From Scortum barcoo (lineage: Eukaryota > Chordata > Actinopteri > Centrarchiformes > Terapontidae): a DNA stretch of 64,000 nucleotides. The position numbers and the translations under genes are program-made. Of the stretch, positions 48,345 to 60,910 are shown one piece after another. The notes beneath the pieces are model-generated. The model searched no databases, was not told where the DNA came from, and saw nothing but the letters and a program-made list of their open reading frames with translations. Each line of letters opens with the position of its first letter. Position 1 is the first letter of the stretch. The stretch spans positions 1,206,104 to 1,270,103 of the forward strand of contig CM041551.1 of NCBI GenBank assembly GCA_023238725.1, in the 5' to 3' direction.

Positions 48345-48775
48345 TTCAGCTGGGGGGTGAGGATCAGTGCAGAATCAGCACCAATGCTGGTGTTGTACTG
48401 GACCATTGTGGTGAAGAGGAAACTTAGAGATAGAGTGAGGAGCTCAGACAGGGGTTCTCAAAGAGCTGCTGCTCCTTCATATTGAAAGGACCCAATTCAG
48501 GTGATTTGGGCATCTGATCATGCCTTCTGGGCACCTTCCTTTGGGGGTCTTCCAAGCACATCCAAGGGGCAGGAGAGGCTGTGGTAGACCCAGAACACTC
48601 TGGAGGGGTCTACCATATATCTCATATGGCCTGGAAACACCTCGGGATCGCCCTGGAGGAGCTGGAAAGCATTACTAGGGTGAGGAACGTCTGGACTATC
48701 TTGCTCAGCCTGCTGCTTCTGTGACCTGGCCCTGGATAAGCGAAAGACAATGATAGATGGATGTCTATCCATTGT
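48342..48775 (+). mobile_element. 3' part of a (GATG)-tailed fish LINE
   Basis: After CAGCTGGGGGGTGAGGATCA it carries decayed pieces of the region after the RT, then GVFQAHPRGRRGCGRPRT (about 48533-48590), the arginine- and proline-rich C-terminal signature of the family. Next comes a degenerate segment ending in PGPG with DKRK-like DNA, and a short GATAGATGGATG tail. It is frameshifted throughout. The minus-strand open frame over it is a shadow. The family is the same as at 3432-3890 and 23489-23681. Confidence 0.82.
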
Positions 48776-48900
48776 GCTTCCTCACAAGCAAGACAAAAAT
48801 TTTAATTCAGTCAAATCTGGCCAGAAAACACACAGATAATCCATTATAAACAATATAAATTACATATTGTGTACAATACAGATGTTAAATGAAAATTACT

Positions 48901-49445
48901 GGGAATGTGACAGGCTAGCTTCAGGACTCAATGCAACACACTGGCCACAGTAACAGTTTAGCTTGGCTTTTATTTTCAACCGCACGCAAGCAAAAGCAGT
49001 GCAGGTTATCTGTCAGTGAGTTTGTGGTTCTGGAACCAGGTGAGCACTGGATGTGATCGATTGACCAGGTGAGTGCAGACTGGAAGCCAGTTGAGGTTGG
49101 GAGCAATCCAGGAAGTCAGACCGTTGAATCAGAGCAGCCAGAAGCTGGGGAGCCACAAGCAAACAGAATCCGCGAGGGACAGGCACAGAATGCGTGGTCG
49201 AAGACAGAAGGCTGAGGTGATTACCGAGGCAGGCAGGGTCGGTAACAGGTGGTCAGTCAAAGAATAAACACTTTGTCTTGATGACAAATGAACAGTCTGG
49301 TAGTAAGTGACTGTGTGGAGGGAGCTTAAATGCTGAGCTGACTGGTTATCCAGAGCAGGTGAGTGGCTCAGGTGGTGGGAGTTGGCTGATTGGTGGGAGT
49401 GGCTGGCAGGTGAGTGGAAAGTTACCAGCAAAATGTGACAGGGAA
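48901..49445 (-). mobile_element. Solo LTR with GGGAA target-site duplication
   Basis: A 535-bp unit (48906-49440) begins TGTGACAGG and ends AATGTGACA, so its ends are inverted TGTCACA/TGTGACA. It is flanked on both sides by GGGAA (48901-48905 and 49441-49445), a perfect 5-bp duplication. On the minus strand it has a TTTAAG-type TATA site near 49324-49331 and AATAAA near 48969-48974, in the right order for an LTR. No internal coding region exists, so it arose by recombination between two LTRs of one provirus-like insertion. It is unlike the LTR at 12415, so it marks a different family, probably gypsy-like. Confidence 0.9.
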
Positions 49446-49810
49446 TGTACTTTATCCATTACTTTACCTTAACTGTTTTATTTGATGTTGTTATTGATCA
49501 ATGCGATTGTTCTCCTGCTTTCTTTTATTTGTTCTTGTTTAGGAACACAAGAAACTCTATAAAGTTATAATCATGAAAGATCAGCTCTATGTGTGATTAG
49601 AAAAGCAGAGCAGAATCTTCTCTACGATCACCTCTACCATCGCTTTTACCATCTTGTACTATAGTAATAGTTGTGAGTAGTGTATTAAGTTTGTATTGAA
49701 TACAAGCAGACAGCAACAGCAGAGTTGTGTGTTGTATTCAGAGGGTTGTGTACACAACACAACGCAATGAGTGCTTCACTCTGATACATAGACATAACTT
49801 TGTATGTTTG

Positions 49811-49813
<3 letters not shown>

Positions 49814-49854
<41 letters not shown>
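49814..49854. repeat. (GT)n microsatellite
   Basis: About 20 pure GT units. Confidence 0.97.
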
Positions 49855-49855
<1 letters not shown>

Positions 49856-51242
49856 ATTACTCTGCCAGCCACTGTGGAGTGGAGCCATTGCTGATTGCTG
49901 ATCAGTGTTAAGCTAATGCTAGCCTACAGCTTCACCCTGTCTTTAAAGCTGAGTGGGGCCACTGCTGATTGTAATGGAGGAGTCCTTGCTCTCAGCACTC
50001 TGTTTGCACAAGTGGATCTCAGCTGATTGCTTTTTAACAGAGGAGTAAAACTGTACTGCGAGACACAGCAGTGGACAGAGAGCTGCCCTGAATACTGGTG
50101 GATACAGGTTTAGTTTCACAGGATTTTACACAAGATGAACATTTACTCAAGGGCACAGGAAACTTGATTTAGAAGCATAATGTAGGAATGACTGCAATGT
50201 AGTGTTTAAAGAATTTATTGTGTTTGTGTTTTTTTCTTATGAAGTCAACACATGGGTTGTGTGAGCATTTCTAATAGATGCAAATATAATCTGGAAACCC
50301 AAAGCCATATAGCATAGGTTGCTATGGCAATATTTAAATATGGAAGTAGAGTTACACACATACACTAACTGTATATCTCAGCCACATGATTTTTTTATAC
50401 CTGTGGGCACTGAGTTGTATTACTTTGTAACAATTAGGCATTTTATGAGAACATAGTGCATACGTCAAACTTACCTACAATTGAGGACTGTGAAAGGTCA
50501 AAGATGGCCTCCTGTCCGCCAGGTCTAATGTTCAAATGTGAATGTGTCAATTTTGGAACCAAACAGAGTAAAAAACAATTAAGCTGTCATTTCCACACAA
50601 AGTGGAGATGCCCGGTATTTTTATGATACCTCTGAAATCACCAGAACTTACTACAGTTGAGGTGTGTATCGGTAGTCATAATTTATCATGAGCCCCATCA
50701 GTCAGGCTCTAGTTTTTAAGTCAGGAGCATCCATGAAACACTTGAACCTATAATTCATTAGAAGTCACATCTATAATGTTGATATAGTGCATCAGAAAGC
50801 ACGTATGTATGTGTTCATAAGTGTCATCATAAAGCATTAAGAATGCATTAAAATTCACTATGAATGCCCTCATAACACACTATAAATATGGTCTTAATGA
50901 AACAGAGCTATTAAATTATTTTTCTTCATAAAAAAGTTACCTACTTCTGCTGTGATCATGACGAAATAGACAAGATTCCTCTCAAACAGAGACACACTGA
51001 GTCTGACAGCAGCTTCTTATGGCTGGTCAGGTCTGACTACCACGACACTGCGCAGTGGTCAGTGATCAGTCTACCTCCACACTGCACACTATGTAGAATT
51101 TTAACATTATCATGTGTTCTAACATCCATATATCATTTATGAAATATAACCTTGTGTAGTATTATTCTATAAAGAAATGTTGAGTAAATTAGTATTCATC
51201 TTATCCATCAAATCAGAGGCAAGTGACAGTGTTTCTTTTTTG

Positions 51243-51244
<2 letters not shown>

Positions 51245-51294
<50 letters not shown>
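51245..51294. repeat. (AC)n microsatellite
   Basis: About 25 pure AC units. Confidence 0.97.
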
Positions 51295-51298
<4 letters not shown>

Positions 51299-52541
51299 AA
51301 CAGCATGCTGACAACAGAGTTATCTATGGAGGCCAGGCAGCAGCAGCAGAGAACTGCTTCAATCTGCACAGGGAGGCCTGGTGGTTCAGTTGGCAGCTGG
51401 CTGCTGCCTTCCGACTCTCCTTAAAGGAAGTCGCTGCTTGTGTGCGTTTGATGTGTGGATGTGTTTCCAGAGAAAGTATTTATATTGTCTCTTCTGACTT
51501 AATTTCTAAATTTGGAGCGTATATTTCTCAGGAGAAACTCCTGCCTCCCGTGTATATTCAGTTAATAAGAAATAATGTTAACTTGATGTATATATGTACA
51601 TTTTAAGATAATGTGTGATAGATGTTTAAAATGAGCGTGTATTGTTTTAAGAACTCATCCTAAATTATTTTCTCACTTTTGTGCAGTAAGCAGGGATAGT
51701 GTCATTAAGTTTGGCTTACTTAGGGCTCACTGAAGTTCATGAAATACTTGTCTCCATAGTATCAGAGCTCTTTAAAGTTATCTTCTTGTATGTAAATGTA
51801 CGTTGTCTTTTCCCTTTCATCCACATGAATCTAATCTAGGCCCATCTGGGTCAAACAGATTGTTGGCCTGTAGTGTCAGTTATATACGTGATCTGTCACA
51901 TTTTGGTTCAGAGCAAAATAGATACAAAACAAATTAAACTAAAACAAACTACCACATTTCCATGTTATTTGCTGTTGTCATGTCATGTTCCCCCGAGAAT
52001 GTCCTCACAAGAAAAAATCAGCTGTTTAAGCAAGTAGCCCCAAACAACACTGGATTAAGTTTAAGCAACAAAGGCCTCTTGTAGCTGTAAAGAATGATGA
52101 CTCTGGTCTGTTAGTTAGTCACTTCATAAAAATGTCACCTGACTCCCTTGTTTGGTTATACTTATACTAACAAACTCAAAACATCTGCATTTGACATGTT
52201 TCTCCACTCTTTTATTCAGGGTCATCCTTTAATTTGTTCTCATTTTGTATTTCAAACACATTTTTCGGTCAATGTAAGTTGGTTGGAGTTTTTATCCACA
52301 CAATGCACAATAACTGATCTCACTGTACCATGACCACCATGAACATCCCCTCACACACACACACAGATTGTATGGTTTAGTGGTACTTAAACAGCATAGC
52401 CCCCAGCTTTTCTCTTTCTTAAGTGCTGACTGGAAGCTCAGGCAATGATGGTTGAATTTCACTGTATTGACTGTACCTAACAGATTTATCCACATGAAGG
52501 GCGTGAAGAACAGCTATCACATGCATGCGCACAAGCATGCA

Positions 52542-52542
52542 T

Positions 52543-52576
<34 letters not shown>
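52542..52576. repeat. (AC)n microsatellite
   Basis: About 17 pure AC units, preceded by GCATGCGCACAAGCATGCAT, which is itself rich in short palindromes. Confidence 0.97.
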
Positions 52577-52578
<2 letters not shown>

Positions 52579-55399
52579 CAATAGACATGCAGTGAAGCTC
52601 AGAATGTGTTGTAATGTAACTCTGAAGCAATGGCCTAATTGTTGTTCAGGTCAGGAGAGATCCCACCCAGGTAGGGAGCATCATTTACAGGTTGCTCTCT
52701 GCTGGAGGAAATCTTGGTGCTTAGCTCCCAGTTTTCAACATAAAATACAGAAAACATGTACTTATTTTATAGCATCACATTAGGTAAGACCATAAACAGT
52801 ATTAATCTAAAACACGGTATATATCCTCTCCCTATTCATGCATTAAAAGAGAAGCACCTCTTCTTTCATGTGCATTAGGTTAAAACACACTGTCCACTGA
52901 ACGCAGCTGTGCGCTGTTCCGAATATGCCGTGGCTCTGTAACACCTCTTCAGGTGCAGTCTGCACTGCGATCTGTGTGTACAGTGGTAGATTCTGTTATG
53001 TTATCAATGTCTTGAAAAAGGTCTGTCTGTTTTGACAGATATTGATTGTGTTGTGTAGGGATGTGTCATGAGCACCTGTTTTATGTCATATTTATGATCC
53101 AGGGAGCGCTTTCTTAAGTGGTTCGTATAAAAGGTATTTTGTTGTGTGTACTTTGTGTGGACTTTAAATTAGTTATTCATTCCAAAGTAAGAACCTCCTA
53201 TAACAAGAAAAACATCTTTGGTCGAAGGACATTTCTGTTTTCAACAAAAGTGGAGGACCATAACTGTTTGAGTGCATTTTTTATATTCCAGGATACATGA
53301 CTTATGTACATGCACTGTTCATGTACAGATGACCCGCACTTCCCTTCTGGGAAAAGTTCCTTGAGGCATTTCATCACAAGGAGTTCAAACTGCTGCTCTA
53401 CAGCTTTATTCCACAAAGCATTTTTTAGTAGTCAGAATATCTCTTCCTCTGTTGATTTTGACCATTTCTTTGAAACCTTTCTGTCATTTTTGTACATTTA
53501 AAATAAGTAGAATGATTCAATCTACACTCATTAGTTTTTCAGGAAGTTAGTCATGGTTTTTATCACTGGTATGCACTGGCACTAACAGAACAATCAGCGT
53601 TGTTCTCATGAGTTCTTCAGTACAACACCATCAAAATGATCAGTGTCAGCAGCAGTCAGGTTCAAAGCTCACTTGTAAAACAGTATGAATGAAAAAGTTT
53701 TCTTTTTAAGTGACAAATCTTCATTGCTATCACAGCCAACATTTCAAGAAAAACTCCCACCTAATGAGGTGCATAAATAAAAGCACCTGAGTTGAAATAT
53801 TTTTTTTCAGCTTGCATTTTATTTTTACCTGTCTAATAATAATATCCTGATCCATCCATCAGCTTTGGCAATCAGACAAAAACTTTGGCAGAACTCACTT
53901 GGTCAAGAAGGTTAAAAGGATGTGGACATTTATTTAGACCTGATGAAGTCATTTTAGCCATGTTTCATGTTTTCTGTGTGGCCAGTTGATTAATTATTAG
54001 CCAACAGTGCTGCTGTGTAGTTGATTTCACACTGCAGAAAAAGTCCTTTGGAGTGTGATGTTAGAGCCACTAAAACATACAATAATAAAACATGAAAACT
54101 GAATCCCTTCTGTACAAAATGAAGCTAACTTCAGCTTCATGGCATGTTATGATCTGCCAACTCATTTCTGTCTCCCAGAAATATTTTGGGTTAAACAAAA
54201 CTCATTTGTCATTAACGTTGTGAGAAAACATTCAGAGGGAACATATTGGGATTTTTTTCTGGTTTTGTTTTGGCAAATGAAACACTTAGTTGAGGTTTAA
54301 GGTGACTTGTTTCTTTCTCATAAAGAAATTGCAAAGGGCTCATTTTCATTTCAAACTAGCATGGCTTACGTCAGTGTAATTGTGAATTAATTGTGAGCAA
54401 ATTTCTTCTTCGTCTCTGTTGTTGCATTGCTTCTTTTCTTGTGTGAGTTACCAGAACCAACTGACAGTCAGTCACAATACAAAGCCATGAGACTGCTGAC
54501 GTCATCTCAGCTCAGGCCTTCTGGTGATTCTAAGATATAAATCAGGAGTTGGTTGAGTAACTCTTCATTTCTATAGATCATGCCTGTCATTTAATTCATG
54601 CAGTATTTAACTCTCTTTGCATTAAAATAAACAAACAAACTAGTACTATATAAAACTCTGTGTCCAGCTATTAAACTTCACTTCCTCCTTTTTTATCTTC
54701 AGAAAGGCATTCGTGATGATTTACATAGAGGTTTCTTGTCAGAAAAACTGACAGCACCTTTGATTTAAAGGATAACACAAAAGGCCATAGGAAGGATCAC
54801 ATCTTTAAGTTTTTAGTTGAAAACATAAAATGCTGATAGCTAATTTGGCATACCTAAAAATAAAAAACAAGTACTTAACTGCAGCAGACAGTACAACAGC
54901 CCATTTGATGAGCTTCTCTGGGGTCTTGTTCTCCTGATGGTTATATTTCTTTCAGTGTCATCAAGGTTCCATAATAAGCCTCTACTGTATGTTGGTGTTA
55001 GTCCATCTATCACATTAGCAGATTTATTTCCTTCATTCTCACATAAAAGTCTAATTTAGCATTGAGCTGAGAAATAAATTAGAAGGACAGGAAGCTCACA
55101 TTAAAAAAAGAAGGACTTCATGGACAGAATTCATAATCAAAACATTGTTAAAAAAAGAAATCTTGAATCATGGATGGCTAAAGGCTACAAGGTCACAGGG
55201 TTACTCACAAACTGCAAGTGTGGATTTGTTTCATTCAGCCATACCTGTTATGGTTTAACTGTAGTTTCAGAGGGCTTCATACATTTTGGCATGAACTGAG
55301 TTATATCAATAGCTCAAGTTATTGAGTTATTTATAATCAGAAAACTCTAATCAGAAAGAAATGTTAGACAACAATTAGTACAAGTCTAAAAAATCTGAC
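52577..55399. other. AT-rich DNA, nothing recognised
   Basis: No motif on either strand and no transposon end was recognised across 2.8 kb. Confidence 0.5.
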
Positions 55400-55960
55400 A
55401 GAGACATCCACATCTGGAAGCCTCTCTCATCCCTCCAATTTATTAGACCTCTGGGAGTCAACTTAGCAGGAGCCCTTGTTAAAGACCATATTTTTAATCT
55501 CCTCACATGGAATGATTGTCCCCCTCATTCAACATTATGGATGAGATTCCATTAAGGAGCATTGCCAGGTTTATGTGTCACCAATGAAGCAATATGAAAG
55601 GAGCCAGGCGAGGAACAAATGATCCACTCCATCACCGCCAGATAAAAGTAAATGGATCATGTCTCTAATAGTTGGTCTACTTTAAGACAGATTGCTTATT
55701 AAATGATTTGCATTTTGGAGAGGAGAAGAATGAGACAGAGACATTTAGTAAAATTTTTATGTGACGACATTAAAAAAAAAAAAACTACAGGAGACCTGGT
55801 TTGTCTTGCAGTCTCGTCCTCAGCCCTAATTGGGCTAACTAGTGGTGACAACCTTGTGGTTATCTTGTCAGTACAGCTAAAACACAGTGAAATGTTTGAC
55901 ATTTGTAGACAATTTTAATTGATAGTTTACTGTGCTTTTGGCAGGATACCATATGCACTC
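55400..55960. other. Candidate conserved noncoding block
   Basis: It contains AAATGATTTGCATTTTGGAG, with an ATTTGCAT octamer-type site, and CCATCACCGCCAGATAAAAG, all in non-repetitive sequence without coding sense. The long, even composition and clustered factor-like sites suggest an enhancer-type element. The claim is inferential. Confidence 0.3.
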
Positions 55961-56579
55961 CATAGGGTTTTAATAATAATGGATATTGATAGCCAGGCTG
56001 GCTGCTTTCACTGTGATGATTAAAGTGTGTGACAAAAGTATTCCCTTAACCTTTACTTTTCTCTCAGAGCAAACATCTCCTTCAGACATCTGTGCATTTT
56101 TTTAGCCTTCTAATGCACACATTAGAAGTGAACATGGGTTTCAATTTTGTTGTGGAAGAAGAAAGACAGAGTTATATATGGGGTGTATGCAGCAGCCAAG
56201 GTGACAGTCTGTTGATACAAGTTATTATAGTTATGGCGGATTTTGCAGAAATGGCAGCCAGTAACTTCCTTAAACTTCACCACATTTTTGTTTTAATTTG
56301 TCTTTTTTTTCACTTTCATCACTTAAGCATCTTTTACCTATGTTAGCACATATTACAGAGGGGACTGATTTAGGTTCATCAGACCTTGAGAAGATCACTA
56401 ACCACAATATCTCTCGACCATCTGTCCAGCAGAACCAATGAAAGAGAGCATAGACCTAAGGCTACTCATATAATGACAGAAAAAGAAGACTCAGCAATGG
56501 AAAGTCAGAGACTGATGTGGTCACATTTTTGTAGAGCCTTGACTCCATCAAAACATCCCAGAGTGAGCCATTGCACTTG
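55961..56579. other. No gene recognised
   Basis: Ordinary AT-rich sequence. Open frames 56092-56346 and 56386-56580 have no motif. Confidence 0.45.
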
Positions 56580-56700
56580 AAGTTCAAGTTTATTTTCCAC
56601 ATATAATCATAGGGTATAATCATAGTGAAATGCATCACTGTGAGCTCCTTCAATTTTGCACTAGAAAATGTAAAATAATACACAAATTAAGAAATAGAAA
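56580..56700 (-). mobile_element. Probable LINE 3' tail
   Basis: On the minus strand it ends GGAAAATAAACTTGAACTTC, the typical tail of fish CR1/L2-type LINEs. It resembles the patch at 33130-33300. No coding part is attached. Confidence 0.5.
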
Positions 56701-56756
56701 TAAGTATTGAATAATCATGTTAAATACTGTAAATAACTTTGAATGATAAATCTACT

Positions 56757-57260
56757 GCACCTTAAAGTCTGCAGCATCTGGTGTAAACGACTACCACTGT
56801 GGCATTCGCCTCTATTCTGATGAAGTGCTTTGAGAAACTGGCTCTCCTGCACATCAGAGCCATCTGCCCTCCACTCAATCTTCACACACATTAAAAAATA
56901 GCAACACCCACATCAGAATGCTCTTTGTTGATTTCAGTTCAGCATTTAACACAATCTCCCCACTTAAACTGATTGGAAATGCAGCAGTCTGGTCTTGAGT
57001 ATTACGCTCTGCAATGATATATAAAGATATCCTCACAACCAGACCACAGACAGTTCAGAGTGATGGTAAAACCTCCTTCTATGAAGAGAACTGTCCACTA
57101 TCCCTTTATCTGTGTGTTACCAGTATAATTACAAAACACTGGATAGCGATGCTACAGGTCCAATTAGTGAAGAATATTTTTTGCACTGCGAAGAATAACA
57201 CTCCTGAGGGGAATATATATAATCTTTATTTAATGAAAGAAAAAGAATCTTGAGGAGTAT
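56757..57260 (+). mobile_element. L2/Rex1-like LINE remnant, reverse transcriptase region
   Basis: The plus strand encodes MKCFEKLALLHIRAICPP (about 56818) and HIRMLFVDFSSAFNTISP (about 56911), the fingers and first catalytic Asp block (FVDFSSAF) of this RT group. A decayed stretch follows with NAAVWS, a stop, and TTRPQTVQ. The middle segment between the two blocks is deleted and the downstream YADD region is missing. The remainder to about 57260 is weakly related. It cannot make a protein. Confidence 0.82.
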
Positions 57261-57519
57261 GCAGATTTTGTTGGATTAGTTTATGTGTACATTTCTAATT
57301 TTGGAGTGTACCTCATTGTATAGGGTTTATAAAACCATGGGTCTTAGAATTCCCCAAAAAACAAATTCATAAATTCACAATTAATAAATACAGAGGACAT
57401 GATCTTTGTGTCTGCAGTGGTAGATACTGTACCTTTGTGGTTTTTTTCTGTTCTCTTGGCTCAGTCCTCCTGCTAACAATAGCTGATGGGAAACATCATT
57501 GGTAAAGACCTGAATCACA

Positions 57520-57730
57520 TGACTTGACTTGACAAAATCAGAAAAGAACACAAAGGTGACAACTTGAGCTTGACTTTGAACTTGTTAATCTTGATTTGGG
57601 CTATGACCTGGAACTCGTGGGTCTTGACTTGTGACATTACATGTGACTTTTTGATCTTAACTTGGGACTTACCTGTCTTGACTTGGACCTGACTTGGTCT
57701 TATTGGTCTTGACTTAAGACTGGTTGTTCC
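57520..57730. repeat. Degenerate (CTTGACTTG)n minisatellite-like DNA
   Basis: Words such as ACTTGACTTGAC, CTTGAGCTTGACTTTGA, GTCTTGACTTGTGAC and TCTTGACTTGGACCTGACTT recur with variable spacing. The minus-strand frame becomes a K/V/Q-rich pseudo-repeat, which is an artefact. Confidence 0.75.
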
Positions 57731-57825
57731 TCCCATGGGACTTGAATGCAAAAACCTGAGACATATACTGCTTGTGACATGGAAAAACAATGACTTCGTT
57801 CCATCTGATGATCCTTTCATTATAT

Positions 57826-57848
57826 ACCCTATACCCTAACCCTAACAC
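57826..57848. repeat. Short telomere-like patch (CCCTAA)
   Basis: ACCCTATACCCTAACCCTAA is about three units of the vertebrate telomere repeat at an interior site. It is too short to say more. Confidence 0.6.
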
Positions 57849-59299
57849 CCGGTTTCGGCTGACCCACGCACCCTCATTTTTCCAATTTCCTGCATTCTAC
57901 TGAACAGCTATTTTTGTGAAGGAACATTTGACTAGACACATTAGTAATGTTTGCCACGTCAGCTTAGCGCACGAGCCAACAATCACATTTTCCTCTTCAG
58001 TCAGGGCAGTCCATTTAAACAGCTCCTGAATCATCCCTGCACATAAATAATACCTGCCATGCTGCTGTCAACTGGTTCTACTTCTTACTCTGTTATTGCA
58101 CAACATCTGTCAGCACAGATCAGTATGCACAACATTTCAGCACAGATCAGTATGCTCAGTGATGAGAGTCAGACACTGGGCTTTGAGTGTTTCACATGCT
58201 AATTCATGCTCAAGAGTGTTTTTGAGGCAAATATGGTTGTTCTGGTTTTTCAACAATAAAATCCTGGATATAGAGCTTGGGATGACCTCCTCTTTCTAAA
58301 CCCTCCAACCAGCTCTTATGCAGTGAATGAAAATTAAAAAATCCTCTTTGCTGAAGCTTTTGTTAAGTTTTGACCTCAGTAGTCCGAATGTGAATGGCTG
58401 CAATCAAGGCCTTGAAAACCAGTCATTATCTGCCAGCTTCAACATCCAGCATCTGCTGCTGCTTTCAACTTTGAATGGGCCTCTCTCCTCCCAGAGGATT
58501 TAGCTGCATTCAAACGATGTCACATCAGTGCTGAGAGGACTAACCTCTTATTTGTTTATTATTGATCAAAATTCTTGAAATGGTTTGCATCTGTAATCCC
58601 GTCTGTTTAGACTATGTTTACTTAATGTCAAAGATAAGATTCTGCATGACTAATTTATGTTCACTTTCAACATTCAGCACCAATGAAGGATGGACAAGAA
58701 GAGGGAAGCTTTGCTTCTCATTCAGCAGAGAAGGGTGTATTCTAGAAAGAAGTTTCATTTTTGACCAAAAATTCTAAATATAACACAGTCAGCATCAGGC
58801 ACAGATGCTTGTATTTGACAAAACACAGTCAAAATACACATGAATTAAGGGAGTCAAGAACCAGGAGTTAAGAACCACCTGAAGTGGATAACTTCTCTCT
58901 CCCCCTTCCTCTGTCACAGATACATTTGCACCCTTGCTGTCGCACTCCACTACTTTTACCCTCACTGTGACTTGTCCACATCTCCTCTGTTTGGGTTTGC
59001 TGACAATTCATTGGTCACTTCTCAGGTTCTCACTCCCCCTCAGCTGTCCCTGAGAGTCAGGCTGGCTTCAACACATCAAACATTATTTTAAAAAAAGTTT
59101 AACCGCAATCAAACACAAAGTAAAAACATACATCATAAGTGTCACTGTTAATACTAAAAACTAAAAACTAATCTACACCATCCTTTCAGTCAGGATTTAG
59201 AATTTCAGCTGCCATAGTAAACATTATAATAACCTCCATTTTTTTAACAAGAAAATCTCTGTCATTGCACCTTTTTATTTATATTTTCTCTTTCCTTTT
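57849..59299. other. No gene recognised
   Basis: A near-tandem CAGCACAGATCAGTATG pair lies at about 58110-58155. The open frame 58562-58777 has no motif. Confidence 0.45.
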
Positions 59300-59645
59300 C
59301 AGACTTCCTGTGAATCCTGTTGATGTGATCCCAGAATCCAATACAGACACATTATCAGGATGATGATGAGAGCCCTGTGTGAACACACACACTATGCACT
59401 TCTTCTGACAGCCCACAGGACATGTTTGTCCAACTGCACAGAATCAATATACCATATGATATTATGTATGGTTTTGGTGTTGTTTATTTTGGTATATGAC
59501 ATTTTTAGTTCTCAATGCACAATATGTACAGCAGTTATCATCACTTATTAGTTATTAGGGTAACTAATCTCATTCCATCCCATGTTTAACGTGTTGAAAT
59601 GACAGAATAAGAATAAGAATCCTTGAATCCTTGAATCCTTATTCT
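59300..59645 (+). mobile_element. Probable LINE 3' UTR and (GAATCCTT)n tail
   Basis: A TA-rich untranslated stretch ends AGAATAAGAATAAGAATCC followed by tandem TTGAATCC units, the usual ending of L2/Rex1-like LINEs in fish. No coding block is attached, so the family is inferred from the tail alone. Confidence 0.6.
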
Positions 59646-60299
59646 TAAGGATCAAAACTAAAACCTGTGCTTGATAATGTAATGTAAATCCAACTCTGGA
59701 TGACTTCAGGTTCAGTGTCCATAATGAAAAACAGTCTTCTCTGTGTTGTTCTTCCCTGTGAAATTTGCATAAGCCATGCTGCTAACAGGAAGAATAAGAC
59801 AGACACACATGTTAGGAAATGGTGAGCTTAATCTACAAACCAGTTTTGTGGCTCTAACCAATGTTTCAAGCTTTGTCCAACCACAAACAGTGTTTACCTT
59901 GTTGAAACTGCAGTTGACACTTGTTAGTGGTGTCACTTCACTTTCTGTTCAATAAGCAATCAATTGGCTAAACACCCATATAGGAATATAGCTGTGTTAC
60001 ATTTCCATGTTGGCATTTTACACACATTTCTACCCACCTAAAAGCAAAGCACAAAGAGCCCCCCTTGACTACAAGGGCACATGTCTACTTTGCTCTTGGT
60101 AATTGCGTCTGCAAATGGCATAAAAATGCTGTGTTCCCAAAGGCTTAACTATGTTTTAACTCCACTTTAGGCCATAAAAGCTAGCAGAAGATTTTAAATA
60201 TTCCGCAACTGTAATAGTGATAAGGCCCTGACTGTCACACCTACCAACACCAGTCAACACCAACATGAAATTTTATACATGTAGGTAAAATGTAAGGCA
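59646..60299. other. No gene recognised
   Basis: No firm boundary or motif. It may be the first part of the repeat listed next. Confidence 0.35.
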
Positions 60300-60879
60300 A
60301 AAGCTACTTTGGTGAAATTTTCTTGGGGGCATTTTACCACACCCAAGACCCATATCACATATTTTACTGTGCTTTTTACTCCTAGCATTTCAGAAATACT
60401 GAAAGTAATCAGGTGACCCTATAGAGCTGATGTGATGTACCCATACCTAATTGCGATATCAATAGAAATAGTTACCAGTTTGACCAAGGGTGCAGTTTTT
60501 TTCAGATCCCTCAGTCATCAAACACAAGTCTGTTAAATGACTTGGGGTTACGCTGACTTTCTGGTGGGTAAAAACAATATCAATATTTTTTTATTGTGTT
60601 CTTAAGATGAGAGAAATGACCCAACCAAATTCTGTGAATATCAAAGCACCTTTTTCTCAAACATGGCACGTGTTTGGGGATGCTGTAGAGCCTCTTGGCA
60701 CTCCAGACCTGGTCACTGCAGAACTTCTGGGGAATTTTTCTGCTGGGTCTGATGTGTGTGCCCAAATTTCATGCATTTTTGAGCCACCAAAGCTTCTCAG
60801 AAATGCATTTCCAGCAATAAACAACAACAACAACAACAACAAGAACAACAACAACAACAACAACAAATACAATAACAAC

Positions 60880-60910
<31 letters not shown>
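60300..60910 (+). repeat. Possible retroposon-like repeat ending in (AAC)n(AAT)n
   Basis: A less AT-rich body (CTCAAACATGGCACGTGTTT, AAATTTCATGCATTTTTGAG, AATGCATTTCCAGCAATAAA) runs into about 55 bp of AAC-type repeat (from 60822) and about 30 bp of AAT. The arrangement, body then A-rich tandem tail, resembles a teleost repeat I partly recall but cannot name. The open frames on both strands are not genes. Confidence 0.45.

Larger units (their letters stand above)
49446..52541. other. Non-coding DNA with CA/GT tracts
   Basis: A (GT)n tract lies at 49814-49854 and an (AC)n tract at 51245-51294. The patch 50640-50900 has repeated GCATTAAGAATGCATTAAA and CATAA motifs that look like a decayed repeat. 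No coding motif was found. Confidence 0.5.

Noticed and set aside
49129..49431. 100-codon minus-strand frame rich in Ser, His and Leu
   Set aside because: Lies entirely in the solo LTR; no retroviral or cellular motif.
57826..57848. Interstitial telomere site
   Set aside because: Only about three CCCTAA-like units; too short to indicate a fusion point or telomere healing.
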